Positions 17,101 through 26,704 are shown, numbered from the stretch's first letter. The stretch is 64,000 nt of DNA from JBDSZL01 sp039925145 (GCA_039925145.1 JBDSZL010000073.1:1-64000), one strand, 5' to 3'. The notes: generated by a model not told the origin, from the letters alone. A program made the numbers and translations.

Positions 17101-18284
17101 GCGTACGCAGAGGCGCGCCCCGTGGCCTTCAAGGTGCCCTTGTCGAGCGTGCCTTTGCCATCGAGAGCGTCGACCCGATATCCGACCAGCGCGAGCGGAC
17201 CACTCGAGAGCGTGAATGACAGGCGCGACAACGCAGGGTTTGCGGTCTCGACGACGCCGTCGAACGTCGCCCGTGCCGTAACGGGCGCCCCGAAATCCCG
17301 TAGTCCCGTCAGGGCATTGATGTCCAGACGGGTCACGCGGACTGCGCCACGCACGGGCAACGGTGACCGTGTCGTGTCGAGTACCACGTCGCCTTCGGAT
17401 GCGCCCGCGTCCGACTGCAGCTGCCAGGTCGCAGCGAGTTGATCGAAAGCCCCCTTGCCGTGCGCCCGACCGGACAGGACTAATTCCCTCGGGAGCGGTT
17501 GCGGCAGATAGGGGTTGAACACGGTGAGCTGCAGGTTGGATAGCGCCGCATCCAAGTCGATGGCCGCCACCTGCGGGGCCGCAGGCAGAGCGATCTGCCC
17601 AGTCAGAATCAGGCCGGGTGAGACGACCCTGAGCCCTGACAACGTCAGGCCCGTCTCAGCAAACGAGACGTGGCCCGCCAGCTCGGACACCAGCAGATTG
17701 CCGCGCCGTTCGACGAGGGTCCCCCGGCTGATGTCGATCCCCAACGCATTGGCGGCGTATCGCAAGCCGCCTGCGACATTCACCGCTCCGAACTCGAGCG
17801 GCTTCTGGTTCAGCGGCTCCACACGGACGGTGCCGTCATCGATCGTCAGGCGGCGCAGCGTCAGGTCCAGCGGCTTTGTGTTGGTCTGACGTTCCTGCGG
17901 CTTGACCAGCGCGGCCAGGTTCCACCCGGTGACGTCCTGCACCAAAAGGATCATCGGGCGCTCGACGACGATATCGTCGATGACGTAGTGGCCAAGTGCC
18001 AGCTGCAGCGCGTCGAACCGCGCTGTCAGGGACGCAATACGGATGACAGGCTGGCCCTTCTGCTGTACGAGGACATCGTGCAGCGTGACATCGTGCAGCA
18101 GCGACCCGGTGATCTGACCGATGGTGATCTCGCCGTTGATAGCCGCACTCGCCCGGCGGACCACTACATCGCGCAACTGTTCCCGAAACCATGCCGTGGA
18201 CACCACCGCCAGCAGCAGGGCGACGAGCACCGCCAGGGCGACAAGCCCCATCAGCGCGCGGCGCAACCATGGATGCTGTGTCAT
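14172..18284 (-). CDS. tamB: TamB-like translocation/assembly (DUF490) protein
   Basis: A 1370-residue AsmA/TamB-family protein that spans the periplasm and works with an Omp85 partner in outer-membrane biogenesis or lipid transport. An N-terminal transmembrane anchor (about 10-32, LMGLVALAVLVALLLAVVST) is followed by long beta-rich repeats (LTGQIALPAAPQVAAIDLD and similar). The C-terminal TamB domain (about 1120-1370) contains LHVNLVMPDDVVLRGRNLK and ends with SLGRALDVDLFEI and ALRLLTTVGQGG. A Pro/Ala linker lies at about 1060-1105. It starts 5 bp after the TamA-like gene, the classic tamA-tamB order. Length fits the family (about 1250-1500). Confidence 0.93.
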   Translation of the reverse strand: MTQHPWLRRALMGLVALAVLVALLLAVVSTAWFREQLRDVVVRRASAAINGEITIGQITGSLLHDVTLHDVLVQQKGQPVIRIASLTARFDALQLALGHYVIDDIVVERPMILLVQDVTGWNLAALVKPQERQTNTKPLDLTLRRLTIDDGTVRVEPLNQKPLEFGAVNVAGGLRYAANALGIDISRGTLVERRGNLLVSELAGHVSFAETGLTLSGLRVVSPGLILTGQIALPAAPQVAAIDLDAALSNLQLTVFNPYLPQPLPRELVLSGRAHGKGAFDQLAATWQLQSDAGASEGDVVLDTTRSPLPVRGAVRVTRLDINALTGLRDFGAPVTARATFDGVVETANPALSRLSFTLSSGPLALVGYRVDALDGKGTLDKGTLKATGRASAYAAAATFNAVIRRLDRPGAPAVSAAGKLSHLNLQRLPAGLHAPALQTDISGDYEGAFDRGEWNARLVAADSVIAGAEVRAGALATAQGQQGALSASLDGELANVPGALLRLPETRPTLLNGTVHATVAIADVSQPLTPDRVNGTVVLALGDSTVQGTRVSRADATVSLEAGRLDIRQLEIQSPGLSATALGTIVFEGAEAAQSDLTYQIDAADLSALASLGVPSLTGAAHVEGRVTGPAAQPQTTGTFSAQRLAYGTTAEALVFNGTFEAQMPNLDVEKATGKLNGESTFLTVKGQDIDRLTVAAEYANRSVDVQAKIEQKTRSVEVAAGLLLHPDHREMHLRRFVLGGFGDPWTLVGGEPAIEYADDRVAIPELTLARGDERLTAAGTIVFAGKQGGSDFNLRASGLQVGDVYTLVTGTARISGTADADVHLTGSIENPVATGTISVINGKIADAAFARIAGDVALKDRRVTVDARVEEPTGSALTVTGTAPIAADAGPLDLNVKGADISLALVQAFTTQIEKVQGTAGLDLRVTGPLAGPTVAGPITIANGGFLVSATGVMYQNLNAAVDFDGRRAAIRQFALTDDDGHSLRMTGAADVIAENGARQLDLSIQSDAIHVLEGELGDVEVSADARIGGTLAAPQVTGQLVVNRGRIEVDQLLRQLGAASTAPVEAEPDPALQTALAQPAAATTPAPGPPPAPAESAIPAPDQGLFSNATLHVNLVMPDDVVLRGRNLKTGAGGVGLGDMNLTVGGTLELRKDAGATPIVIGAVEVIRGFYEFQGRRFQVTRGSSLRFRGVQPLNPSLDVTGEREVSGIMARVRVTGTARQPALQLTSQPPLDEGDVLSLIVFNQPVNQLGEGEQVTLLERAGDLAAGALATTLSDSLGRALDVDLFEIRAPSSGQAGEVSVGNQVNERLFIAFRQQFGASEGTQLSFEYRLTEALRLLTTVGQGGSRTGASRTEAAGLDLVYLIRY

Positions 18285-18289
18285 GAGCG

Positions 18290-20188
18290 TCAGAAGGCTT
18301 GCCCGATGCTGAAGTGGATGCGCCAGTGACGCGTTTCGGGCTTGCCGTTCACCAGCAGGCCCGGGATTTGATTGAGCTGCAGGCCGACGTCGGCGCGAAT
18401 CAGCCCGACCGGGGTCCCGTACCGCAGCCCGCCTCCGGCATCAGACCGCAGGCCGGTGGCCGTGGCCGAGAGACTGCGCGGCCAGACGTTTCCCGAGTCG
18501 ACAAACAGGACGCCTCCCAACCCGCCGCGCAACGGCATCCGCAGCTCGACCGTCCCGTCGACCGTGCTCCGGCCGCCCACCGGCAGCCCTCCATTGAGCG
18601 GCGCGACCTGATACCGGCCCCACCCTCGCAAATTCGTGGATCCGCCAAGAAAGTAGCGCTGCGAGAACGGCACGTCGGCGTCACTCCGCGCGGCGATCGT
18701 TCCCGCGCGCGTGCGCAGGGCGATGATCGTTTCCTTTCCAATCGGCAGATACGCCCGCGCCTCGGTCGTGAGCTCGTTGTACCGGAATGTCCCTCCGAGC
18801 CCCGGTCGGGCGGTCTCCCCGTGAGTGGTCCAGGTGTAGCCCCGCTTGGGATTCGACAGGCTGTCGGCGGTGGTGCGCTGGTAATCTACGGTTATGGCCG
18901 CGCGAGTGCCGCTGCCGGCGCCCGTAATCGGATCGAGCCCCAGTGCGATTAACTGGTTGAAGTTGCCGAGATCGGCCAAGGCCGCGGGCTTGATCGTGTA
19001 GTTGAGAAACTCGTGCACATAGGCCGCGCGCAGCGTATCGCCGGGAGCACGGCTGGCACCTCGGCGGCGTCCGCCGATTCGGTAGCTCACGCCAATCTGA
19101 CCGCCGTAACTGTGCGAGGTGTAATTCTGCTCCGCCGTCCACCAGCTCGAGGCGCTCGCCTCGAGCGACAGCCCTCGGTGATAGAGGTACGGCTGAGTGA
19201 GACTGGCGCGGACGCCTCGATCGAGCGACGACCATTTCGTCGTGGCGCTGACCTGCCGGGCGTTACCGAAGAAATTCAGATGCGACCACTCCGCCGAGGC
19301 GCGCAGCCGATCCTCGGTGCCGTAGCCGGCTCCGAGTTGCAGACGCCGGGGCGGATTCTCGGCGATGGTGACCGTCACCGGAATGGCCGTGACGGGAGGA
19401 CCAGCCGGCGGCTTGGCATCGACGTTGACGAATCGGATGATCTCGAGCGCCGTGAGCCGCCGCTGACTCTGTAGGAGCATGTTGCGGCGGTACGGCGTTC
19501 CGGGCGTGAAGCTCAGCTGGCGACGGACCACCCGCTCGGTGAGCGTCGAGAGTCCTGTCACGGTGATAGGGCCAAAGGTGGTCGCCGGTCCCGGCTCGGC
19601 CGCAAACGTCAGGACGACGCCGCCGCTCGTGCCTGGGTCTTCGCGAGCCTGAACGTCGCCATACGCGAACCCGTGGTCGTGCAGCAGGTCCAGCACTTGC
19701 TGACGGGCCGCGGAAACCTGTCCGCGGTCTCTCGGGCTATCTGCCTTGATCGGCAGCCCGTCGGCTTGGGGCCGCAACGCCACAGGCAGCACCTCGAATC
19801 CCGTGAGCTCTACCCCTTCGACGCGCAGCGGTTTTCCCTCGTCGATCGTGATGCCAAGCCGGACGGTGTCGCCCTTAGGACTCAGGTTCACCTCGACGTT
19901 CGTGACGCGCACGTCGGGATAGCCCCGGTCCTGGTAGAAGCGTCGAATGCGCCCGAGGTCGGCCTCAAACTCACGCCGATCGAAATATTGCTTCTCCGAC
20001 CATGGCAGCCAGCCACTCGCGTGGGTAGCCAGCACCGCGTCGAGCTGCTTGGAGGAGACGGCCTCGTTACCCTTGAATGTCAGCGCTGTGACTTTAATAT
20101 TGCCCGGATCTCGGCATGCGGCCGCAAGGGCAGCGACGCCCAGTACGGCCCCCAGCCAAATACCACGAATCCGCGCACCCTTTGGCAT
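18290..20188 (-). CDS. tamA: TamA/BamA-like Omp85 outer-membrane protein, possibly lipidated
   Basis: About 632 residues: signal sequence (MPKGARIRGIWLGAVLGVAA), then LAAAC, then POTRA-like repeats to about residue 270 (VTALTFKGNEAVSSKQLDA; VEGVELTGFEVLP; FGPITVTGLSTLTERVV), then a surface-antigen beta-barrel. The barrel ends with the family motifs RYFLGGSTNLRGWGRYQ and GTPVGLIRADVGLQLN, and a C-terminal F. ATG 20188 is preferred over 20221 because AGGGTGG precedes it. The Cys after LAAA could be a lipidation site, as in the TamL proteins of Bacteroidetes. It sits 5 bp before tamB and 7 bp after a DUF5670 gene. Confidence 0.9.
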   Translation of the reverse strand: MPKGARIRGIWLGAVLGVAALAAACRDPGNIKVTALTFKGNEAVSSKQLDAVLATHASGWLPWSEKQYFDRREFEADLGRIRRFYQDRGYPDVRVTNVEVNLSPKGDTVRLGITIDEGKPLRVEGVELTGFEVLPVALRPQADGLPIKADSPRDRGQVSAARQQVLDLLHDHGFAYGDVQAREDPGTSGGVVLTFAAEPGPATTFGPITVTGLSTLTERVVRRQLSFTPGTPYRRNMLLQSQRRLTALEIIRFVNVDAKPPAGPPVTAIPVTVTIAENPPRRLQLGAGYGTEDRLRASAEWSHLNFFGNARQVSATTKWSSLDRGVRASLTQPYLYHRGLSLEASASSWWTAEQNYTSHSYGGQIGVSYRIGGRRRGASRAPGDTLRAAYVHEFLNYTIKPAALADLGNFNQLIALGLDPITGAGSGTRAAITVDYQRTTADSLSNPKRGYTWTTHGETARPGLGGTFRYNELTTEARAYLPIGKETIIALRTRAGTIAARSDADVPFSQRYFLGGSTNLRGWGRYQVAPLNGGLPVGGRSTVDGTVELRMPLRGGLGGVLFVDSGNVWPRSLSATATGLRSDAGGGLRYGTPVGLIRADVGLQLNQIPGLLVNGKPETRHWRIHFSIGQAF

Positions 20189-20195
20189 CGCCACC

Positions 20196-20339
20196 CTACG
20201 CGACACGGCGCCGCGAGACATGCATCACAATCAGCACGACGGCAAAAACGAGCAGGAGGTGGATCGCGCCGCGAAGGGTGTAGGTCGTTGCGACACCTAT
20301 GGCCCAGAGCGTCACGAGCAGCACCAGAGACGTGAGCAT
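20196..20339 (-). CDS. lmo0937/DUF5670-family small membrane protein
   Basis: A 47-residue, two-helix membrane protein: MLTSLVLLVTLWAIGVATTY, then TLRGAIHLLLVFAVVLIVMH, then SRRRVA. This matches the small DUF5670 (lmo0937) family in length, the short polar turn and the basic end. The frame is open further upstream, but the family start is ATG 20339. It lies directly upstream of the TamA-like gene, whose ribosome site abuts its stop codon, so translation may be coupled. Function is unknown. Confidence 0.8.
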   Translation of the reverse strand: MLTSLVLLVTLWAIGVATTYTLRGAIHLLLVFAVVLIVMHVSRRRVA

Positions 20340-20412
20340 GACTTCAGCTTTTCCTCTAACGGAGACTTCATGTGCCTCACTACACTCCGATGTGCATCTG
20401 CGTCTCGTGCGG

Positions 20413-20853
20413 TCATGAGCGCTCAGAAGAAGCTTCCTTAAAAGTGGCATCAGGCTGCCTACCGTGCTCGAATGACTCAGTATCCAGCAGACGGCCGATA
20501 TGATTGGCGAGCGTCTCCGGATCGCAAGGTTTGATGACGATGAGATCGAAGCCCGCGCGCTGGGCTTCTTCGATCTGATGGGCGTGCGAATACCCGGTCG
20601 CGGCTATCAAAGGAATCGCGTGCGTGTCTGGATGCGCGCGAATCTGCCGGGCGGCTTCGAAGCCCGTCAAACCCGGCAGTTCGAGGTCCATCACGATGAG
20701 GTGCGGACGGCTGGTCACCGCCATCTCCACCGCTTTTCTTCCATCGTCAGCTGTCATCACGGTGTAGCCGAGCATCTCGAGGTAGAGACTCCAGATTTCA
20801 AGCGCGTCTGGGTAATCGTCGACCAACAAGACCCGCTGGTTTTTCTGTGTCAT
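20413..20853 (-). CDS. Single-domain response regulator (CheY-like)
   Basis: A 146-residue receiver with almost no output region. Acidic pair in LLVDDYPDALE, phospho-acceptor Asp in IVMDLELPGLTG, and conserved Lys in LIVIKPCDPETL. A short tail follows (DTESFEHGRQPDATFKEASS). ATG 20853 begins at the receiver; the longer upstream frame is not supported. It is divergent from the kinase at 20907, separated by 53 bp, so the two probably share a regulatory region. It may act as a phosphate sink or a phospho-signal adaptor. Confidence 0.9.
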   Translation of the reverse strand: MTQKNQRVLLVDDYPDALEIWSLYLEMLGYTVMTADDGRKAVEMAVTSRPHLIVMDLELPGLTGFEAARQIRAHPDTHAIPLIAATGYSHAHQIEEAQRAGFDLIVIKPCDPETLANHIGRLLDTESFEHGRQPDATFKEASSERS

Positions 20854-20906
20854 CCCGCCCGGCTCCCTTTGTGCAGTCGATGTCGCGACAAGGAGACATC
20901 GGTTCA

Positions 20907-21613
20907 ATGAGCGTACCAACCCCGGAGCAATCCACTCATTCTCAGGATTCGCGTGATCGACGAGCTGGCACGCGAGTTGAACTCCCCCGGCTGCTCTCGG
21001 TCCTCGCACACGAAATTCGCGGCCCGCTCAGTGTGCTTCAGGGCTACATACGTCTCATGCAGCGACAGCGCGAAGAAGGACATCCGGAAGCCGCCATGCT
21101 CAGAGCCATGCTCGATGCCACGGGCCGCATCACGACGCTCAGCAGGCAGGCCTCCGACCTCTCCGTGTGGCTCGACCCACGCGAGACGCCAGCAATCAAG
21201 CCGGTGAGCGTCCTGGCGCTGCTCGCAGACGTACAGACTCGTGTTGGCTCCGACCGCGTGCGTGTGGCCGCCCACGACGAAACCGCGGCAGACGCCTGGC
21301 TGCTGACCGCCAACGCCGGCCTGCTCGCCGCGGCCCTCGGCGCGTTGGCGGAGTCACTCTCGCGCGACATGGGCAACGTGCCGGTGCAGATTCGGGCCAG
21401 AATCGGCGCGGCCGTCACCATCACATTCGATCCCGACGAGCCGCTTGCCGCCGGTGCACCAGCGACCGTTCCCGCGACCGTGGCATTCGATCGCGGCGGC
21501 ATGGGGTTGAGCCTGGTGCTCGCCTCGTACGTGCTCGACGCACACAACGCGCAGGTGACAACCGGCGGGTCGTCTATGATGGAAGTCCAATTGCAGAAAG
21601 AGAGAGGCCCCGA

Positions 21614-21617
<4 letters not shown>
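20907..21617 (+). CDS. Histidine-kinase-like protein with a degenerate ATPase domain
   Basis: A 236-residue cytosolic protein. The H-box LAHEIRGPLSVLQGY (His35) and HisKA helices are clear. The ATPase region is short and weak: the N-box is ANAGLLAAALGALAESLS, lacking the Mg-binding Asn, and only a G-box-like GGMGLSLVLASYVLDAH is recognisable. ATG 20907 is chosen for AAGGAG upstream. No sensor domain is present. Its stop overlaps the start of the sigma54 activator gene (GTGA), so it is probably its partner, as kinase, phosphatase or scaffold. A weaker sigma54-like site (GG 20861, GC 20873) precedes it. Confidence 0.8.
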
Positions 21618-23140
<1,523 letters not shown>

Positions 23141-23150
23141 CCTGGTCGTG

Positions 23151-24341
23151 CTAGCCCGCCAGGGGGCGGGAGGAGGTCGCTGATGACGGGCACCAGCTAC
23201 GACGAGCCGGCGGCACCCCCTCTCGGCGAGCCCATGCCTCCGGAGCAGCCGGTGGGAGATCCTGCGCCCGTAGAGCCACCGCAGCCAGATCCGCCGCCAA
23301 CGGCCCCGATTCCGGGCGATCCTCCCCCACCTCCGCCGCCGGGCCGGTACTCCTAATCACAGGCACGCGCCTTGCCTCGATCGCGCTAGGCGTAGGGGGT
23401 TCGGGGCGGGCCGACGGCGGTGCTGCGTGAGTGGCGTGATCGAACAGCGGGAGAGCCATCGTGAGCGAGGTGCCCTGCCCACGCCCGGCGCTCTCTGCCC
23501 AGACGTCGCCGCCATGCCGCTGCACAATCGCTTCGACAATCGAGAGCCCGAGGCCGAGGCCAGCCCTGACACCGGTCGACGGCCCCTGGCGGAAAAGCTT
23601 GAACATGTGAGGCAGGAACGACGGGTCGACTCCCTGCCCAAAGTCGCGCACCTCTAGCCGTACCTGCGCGTCGGCGCGCATGACCGTGATGTCGACGCGA
23701 CCTCCCTCTGGTGTGAACTTCACCGCGTTCGAGACCAGATTCCGAATCGCCTGTTGCAGGCGGTCGCCATCGGCGTGCACGACGCTTGTCCCCGGAGCCG
23801 CTCGGTAGACGAGCGTGATGTGCTTCGCGGCCGCAGATGCTTTCATCCCGTTCACTGCGGCTCTGGCGGCCTGATCGAAGTCGATGGGCTGGGCTGCGAG
23901 CACGAGCCCCCCTTTGAGCATGCGCGAGACATCGAGAAGATCGTCGATGAGTTGCGCCTGCTGCGCCGCATTGCGTTCGATCGCGTCGAAGCCGCGTTCG
24001 GGATCGACCGGGGCGTGAATGCGCAGCAGATGCACCCATCCCACCATGGCATTCAGCGGGGTGCGCAGCTCGTGCGAAAGAGTGGCAAGGAAGTCGTCGC
24101 GCAGCTGATCCAGAACGTCGGAAGATGCCAGTTCCGGCGCCACCGCCAGCCCCGACTGGTGCAACTGCCACTCGGCGGATTTGCGCCCCACAGAGCGCCA
24201 GGCCACCGCCGCGCCGACGAACCCGGCCAGCGACACCCAAACGAGCCCTGTGGGACCACTGCCGGTCAGGGCCACGCCCAGGACCATGAATGAGAGGCCG
24301 GTTAGGAATCCCACCAGGAAGTTCGCGGGAAGACAGCTCAT
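23151..24341 (-). CDS. Membrane sensor histidine kinase
   Basis: A 396-residue kinase. Two N-terminal membrane segments (about 8-27 and 33-48), HisKA with LSHELRTPLNAMVGWVHLL (His90), and a complete HATPase: N-box RNLVSNAVKFTPEGG, G1 FGQGVDP, G2 GLGLGLSIVEAI. Past about residue 310 the sequence becomes a Pro/Ala-rich tail to the stop at 23151. ATG 24341 begins at the membrane segment. It is convergent with the sigma54 activator gene, and its tail lies antisense to a small proline-rich ORF. A near-consensus sigma54 site is upstream. Confidence 0.9.
   Translation of the reverse strand: MSCLPANFLVGFLTGLSFMVLGVALTGSGPTGLVWVSLAGFVGAAVAWRSVGRKSAEWQLHQSGLAVAPELASSDVLDQLRDDFLATLSHELRTPLNAMVGWVHLLRIHAPVDPERGFDAIERNAAQQAQLIDDLLDVSRMLKGGLVLAAQPIDFDQAARAAVNGMKASAAAKHITLVYRAAPGTSVVHADGDRLQQAIRNLVSNAVKFTPEGGRVDITVMRADAQVRLEVRDFGQGVDPSFLPHMFKLFRQGPSTGVRAGLGLGLSIVEAIVQRHGGDVWAESAGRGQGTSLTMALPLFDHATHAAPPSARPEPPTPSAIEARRVPVIRSTGPAAEVGEDRPESGPLAADLAAVALRAQDLPPAAPEAWARREGVPPARRSWCPSSATSSRPLAG
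23183..23356 (+). CDS. Small proline-rich ORF antisense to the kinase tail
   Basis: A 57-residue ORF: MTGTSYDEPAAPPLGEPMPP onwards, with a PPQPDPPP segment and PGDPPPPPPPGRYS at the end. GGAGGAGG stands a few bases before the ATG. It lies 42 bp past the sigma54 activator gene on the same strand and wholly inside the Pro/Ala-rich C-terminal tail of the opposite-strand kinase (kinase residues about 329-386). Either could be the real reading. No family is recognised. Confidence 0.45.
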   Translation: MTGTSYDEPAAPPLGEPMPPEQPVGDPAPVEPPQPDPPPTAPIPGDPPPPPPPGRYS

Positions 24342-24363
24342 ATCAGTGCCCTGCCTCTCTGCT

Positions 24364-24379
24364 AGCAAGGCCCGTGCCC
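24364..24379 (-). promoter_or_regulatory. Candidate sigma54 promoter upstream of the sensor kinase
   Basis: Minus strand GGGCACGGGCCTTGCT, 11 of 12 consensus positions, GG-N10-GC spacing. Predicted start near 24353 leaves only about a 12-nt leader to ATG 24341. Confidence 0.5.
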
Positions 24380-24481
24380 CATGCAGCTGGAATTGGCCGG
24401 AGCGTCCGGACGGACGTGGAGACATCGGCCACCCAGCTTGGGGGTACGAGGAGGTCTATTGAGGAAATTGGCGGGATGAGC

Positions 24482-25159
24482 CTACCCAACCGAGGGGGCG
24501 CGGGCTTCGACGAGCGCGAGCACGCGACCAACGACCTCTTCGATCGCCAGACCGGTCGTATCGATATACACGGCATCGGCGGGCACGGTCAGGGGGGAGG
24601 CCGCACGGGTTCGATCCGCGTTGTCGCGCTCCGCCAGGGCCTCAGCCACGCCGGCCGCGGATTCCGGCTCGCGGCTGGCGGTGTGGGCGGCGTCGCCCGC
24701 CCGCCGTCTGGCCCGCTCTTCTGGCGACGCGTCGAGGTAGATCTTCACGTCGGCGGCCGGAAATACCACCGACCCGATGTCGCGGCCTTCCATCACAATG
24801 GCGCCGCCCTCGCCACATTGCCGCTGGAGGGCCACGAGCACGGCACGCACGTCCTGATGCTGCGCCACAATCGCCGCCGCGCGATCAATCTGCGGTGTTC
24901 GGATCGCCTGGGTGACGTCGTGTCCGTCAATTCGCACGGTGCTGTCCATCTCAATCCGGGCTCCCCGGGCGATGGCGGCAAGCCGGTCGGCGTCGGCCGG
25001 GTCCAGTCCCTGCTCGACAGCCTTCCACGCAACCGCCCGGTACATCGCGCCTGTGTCGACATGGCGGTAACCAAGACGAGCGGCAAGGGTCCGGGCGACC
25101 GTGCCTTTGCCCGCCCCGGACGGGCCATCGATTGCGATCACCAACGCGCGCTGCGACAT
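24482..25159 (-). CDS. cmk: Cytidylate kinase
   Basis: A 225-residue enzyme that phosphorylates CMP and dCMP with ATP. P-loop GPSGAGKG at residues 12-19, followed by RHVDTGAMYRAVAWKA, the CMP-specific region IDRAAAIVAQHQDVR, and the lid EGRDIGSVVFPAADVKIYLD. The long upstream open frame is antisense to the hydrolase gene; ATG 25159 gives the family N-terminus MSQRALVIAIDG. Length fits the family (about 220-230). It is divergent from the hydrolase with only 22 bp between the start codons. Confidence 0.96.
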   Translation of the reverse strand: MSQRALVIAIDGPSGAGKGTVARTLAARLGYRHVDTGAMYRAVAWKAVEQGLDPADADRLAAIARGARIEMDSTVRIDGHDVTQAIRTPQIDRAAAIVAQHQDVRAVLVALQRQCGEGGAIVMEGRDIGSVVFPAADVKIYLDASPEERARRRAGDAAHTASREPESAAGVAEALAERDNADRTRAASPLTVPADAVYIDTTGLAIEEVVGRVLALVEARAPSVG

Positions 25160-25181
25160 CTCGTCCACTATTATTTGCGGG

Positions 25182-26336
25182 ATGCCCTCCCGGTGGATAC
25201 GGCTGATCGGGATCGCCAGCGCCGTGCTCGTGATGGGAGCATGGGCGGCCTGGCCCTCACTGAGGACCGCCGCCTTCCTGCTCGACATCGCTGGCGTCAC
25301 CGGCCGGGCCAGATCCGTGCTGCCCGTCCGCACGCAGGGCTTCACGACCACCGACGTCCTTGTCCCGACCAGGTACGGCGGTGTGGCCGCCCGCCTCTAT
25401 TCGGCCGCCCGATCGGACCACGGCGTCGTGGTGTTTCCGGGCATTCACGGGGGCGGGCCCGACGAGCCACGGCTGGCGTTGTTCTGTGGCCGCCTGGCGG
25501 CAACCGGCCTGACTGTCCTCTGCGTGCCGTTACCGGAACTCCGACAGTTTCTCATCACCGCGCATTCCACTGACGCTATCGAGGACGTCACAGTGTGGGC
25601 CGCGAAGCAGCCGAGCCTCGCGCCGAAAGGCCGACTCGGCTTGGTGGGAGTGAGCTTTGCGGGAGGCCTCGCAATCGTGGCCGCTGGGCGTCCGTCGCTT
25701 GCCGAGCACGTGGAGGCCATTGTCTCGATCGGCGGATATGGAGACTTGCCGCGGGTCCTGCGCTTTCTCTGCACGGGCGTGATGCCGGACGGCAGCACGC
25801 GGATCCCTCATGAGTACGGGCTCGCGGTCATTGCGCTCGGGGCCGTGCCACATCTCGTCCCGCCCGAGCAGGCGGGAGGTCTCGAGACGGGTATTCGTCT
25901 CTATTTACAGGCGTCGCTCGACGACAGCCCCGGCAAACCCCAAGCAACCGCTCTTCTCGGCGCCGCGCGCAAATTGCGCGACGAGCTCGCCGAGCCGTCG
26001 CGCTCACTGCTGACGGCCGTGCTCGATCGCGATCGCCCCTCGCTCGGTCACGCCCTCGAGCCGTTCATCGATGTCCTGTCGTCGGATCCAGCGCTGTCGC
26101 CGGAGCGGTCCCCGAGGCCGGCGGCCCCCGTCTTTCTGCTCCATGGCAGAGACGACAACGTCATCCCATCATCGGAAACGCCTCTGCTGGCCGACTATCT
26201 GGGCCGTGGTCACGTGCCGGTTCGCGCGCTGCTGACTCCGCTCCTGACCCATGCGCATCTGCAGAGCGGCGTCACCATCAGGGATGCGTGGGCCCTCGTC
26301 CATTTCTGGAACCTGTTACGCGCGGCCCTCGACTAA
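25182..26336 (+). CDS. Alpha/beta hydrolase with N-terminal membrane segment
   Basis: A 384-residue protein. A hydrophobic segment at about 8-26 (LIGIASAVLVMGAWAAW) suggests membrane anchoring or export. The hydrolase core has the oxyanion/entry motif VVVFPGIHGGG (about 82-92), nucleophile elbow GVSFAGG with Ser158, a late acid in LLHGRDDNVIP, and a candidate catalytic His in LLTHAHL. The insertion between strand 6 and the end is long and mostly helical. Substrate is unknown; esterase or dienelactone-hydrolase-like activity is possible. It is convergent with the YtxH-like gene, separated by 4 bp. Confidence 0.82.
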   Translation: MPSRWIRLIGIASAVLVMGAWAAWPSLRTAAFLLDIAGVTGRARSVLPVRTQGFTTTDVLVPTRYGGVAARLYSAARSDHGVVVFPGIHGGGPDEPRLALFCGRLAATGLTVLCVPLPELRQFLITAHSTDAIEDVTVWAAKQPSLAPKGRLGLVGVSFAGGLAIVAAGRPSLAEHVEAIVSIGGYGDLPRVLRFLCTGVMPDGSTRIPHEYGLAVIALGAVPHLVPPEQAGGLETGIRLYLQASLDDSPGKPQATALLGAARKLRDELAEPSRSLLTAVLDRDRPSLGHALEPFIDVLSSDPALSPERSPRPAAPVFLLHGRDDNVIPSSETPLLADYLGRGHVPVRALLTPLLTHAHLQSGVTIRDAWALVHFWNLLRAALD

Positions 26337-26340
26337 GCGG

Positions 26341-26607
26341 TCAGGAGGACTGGTCCTGGCCAAAACCGAATAGCGAGGCGGCGCCCGAATCGAGCGCTTC
26401 GCGTCTGGCGTGCTGATACTGCTCGCCGATCGCGAGCAGACGCTGCCAGAGCCCGCGAGCCTCGTGCATCTCCACCACGGCGCGATCGAGCAGGTGCCCG
26501 AGATCTTCCCGCCGGCGGCGCCCCTCGTCTGTGAAGTACAGATATCCAACCGCGCTGCCGACCGCGGCTCCGATGACCGCCCCTACCATGTACGGTTTCC
26601 CTGCCAT
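26341..26607 (-). CDS. YtxH-like small membrane protein
   Basis: An 88-residue protein. A glycine-rich hydrophobic segment (MVGAVIGAAVGSAVGYLYF, about 7-25) is followed by TDEGRRRREDLGHL and a helical tail, the YtxH layout. ATG 26607 has AAAGGAG upstream with good spacing. A candidate sigma54 promoter lies about 82 bp upstream. It resembles the YtxH protein at 13199 in layout, not in close sequence. The function is inferred as stress-related. Confidence 0.75.
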   Translation of the reverse strand: MAGKPYMVGAVIGAAVGSAVGYLYFTDEGRRRREDLGHLLDRAVVEMHEARGLWQRLLAIGEQYQHARREALDSGAASLFGFGQDQSS

Positions 26608-26688
26608 GCGCACTCCTTTGCCGGGAGAATCAGACCGGCGTCCGTTCCGGCACCCGCCACCGAGCGATCTCGCGGCAACGATCGGTTA

Positions 26689-26704
26689 AGCAGGGGCTGT
26701 GCCA
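26689..26704 (-). promoter_or_regulatory. Candidate sigma54 promoter upstream of the YtxH-like gene
   Basis: Minus strand TGGCACAGCCCCTGCT, 10 of 12 consensus positions, GG-N10-GC spacing; predicted start near 26678, leader about 71 nt. Confidence 0.55.
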
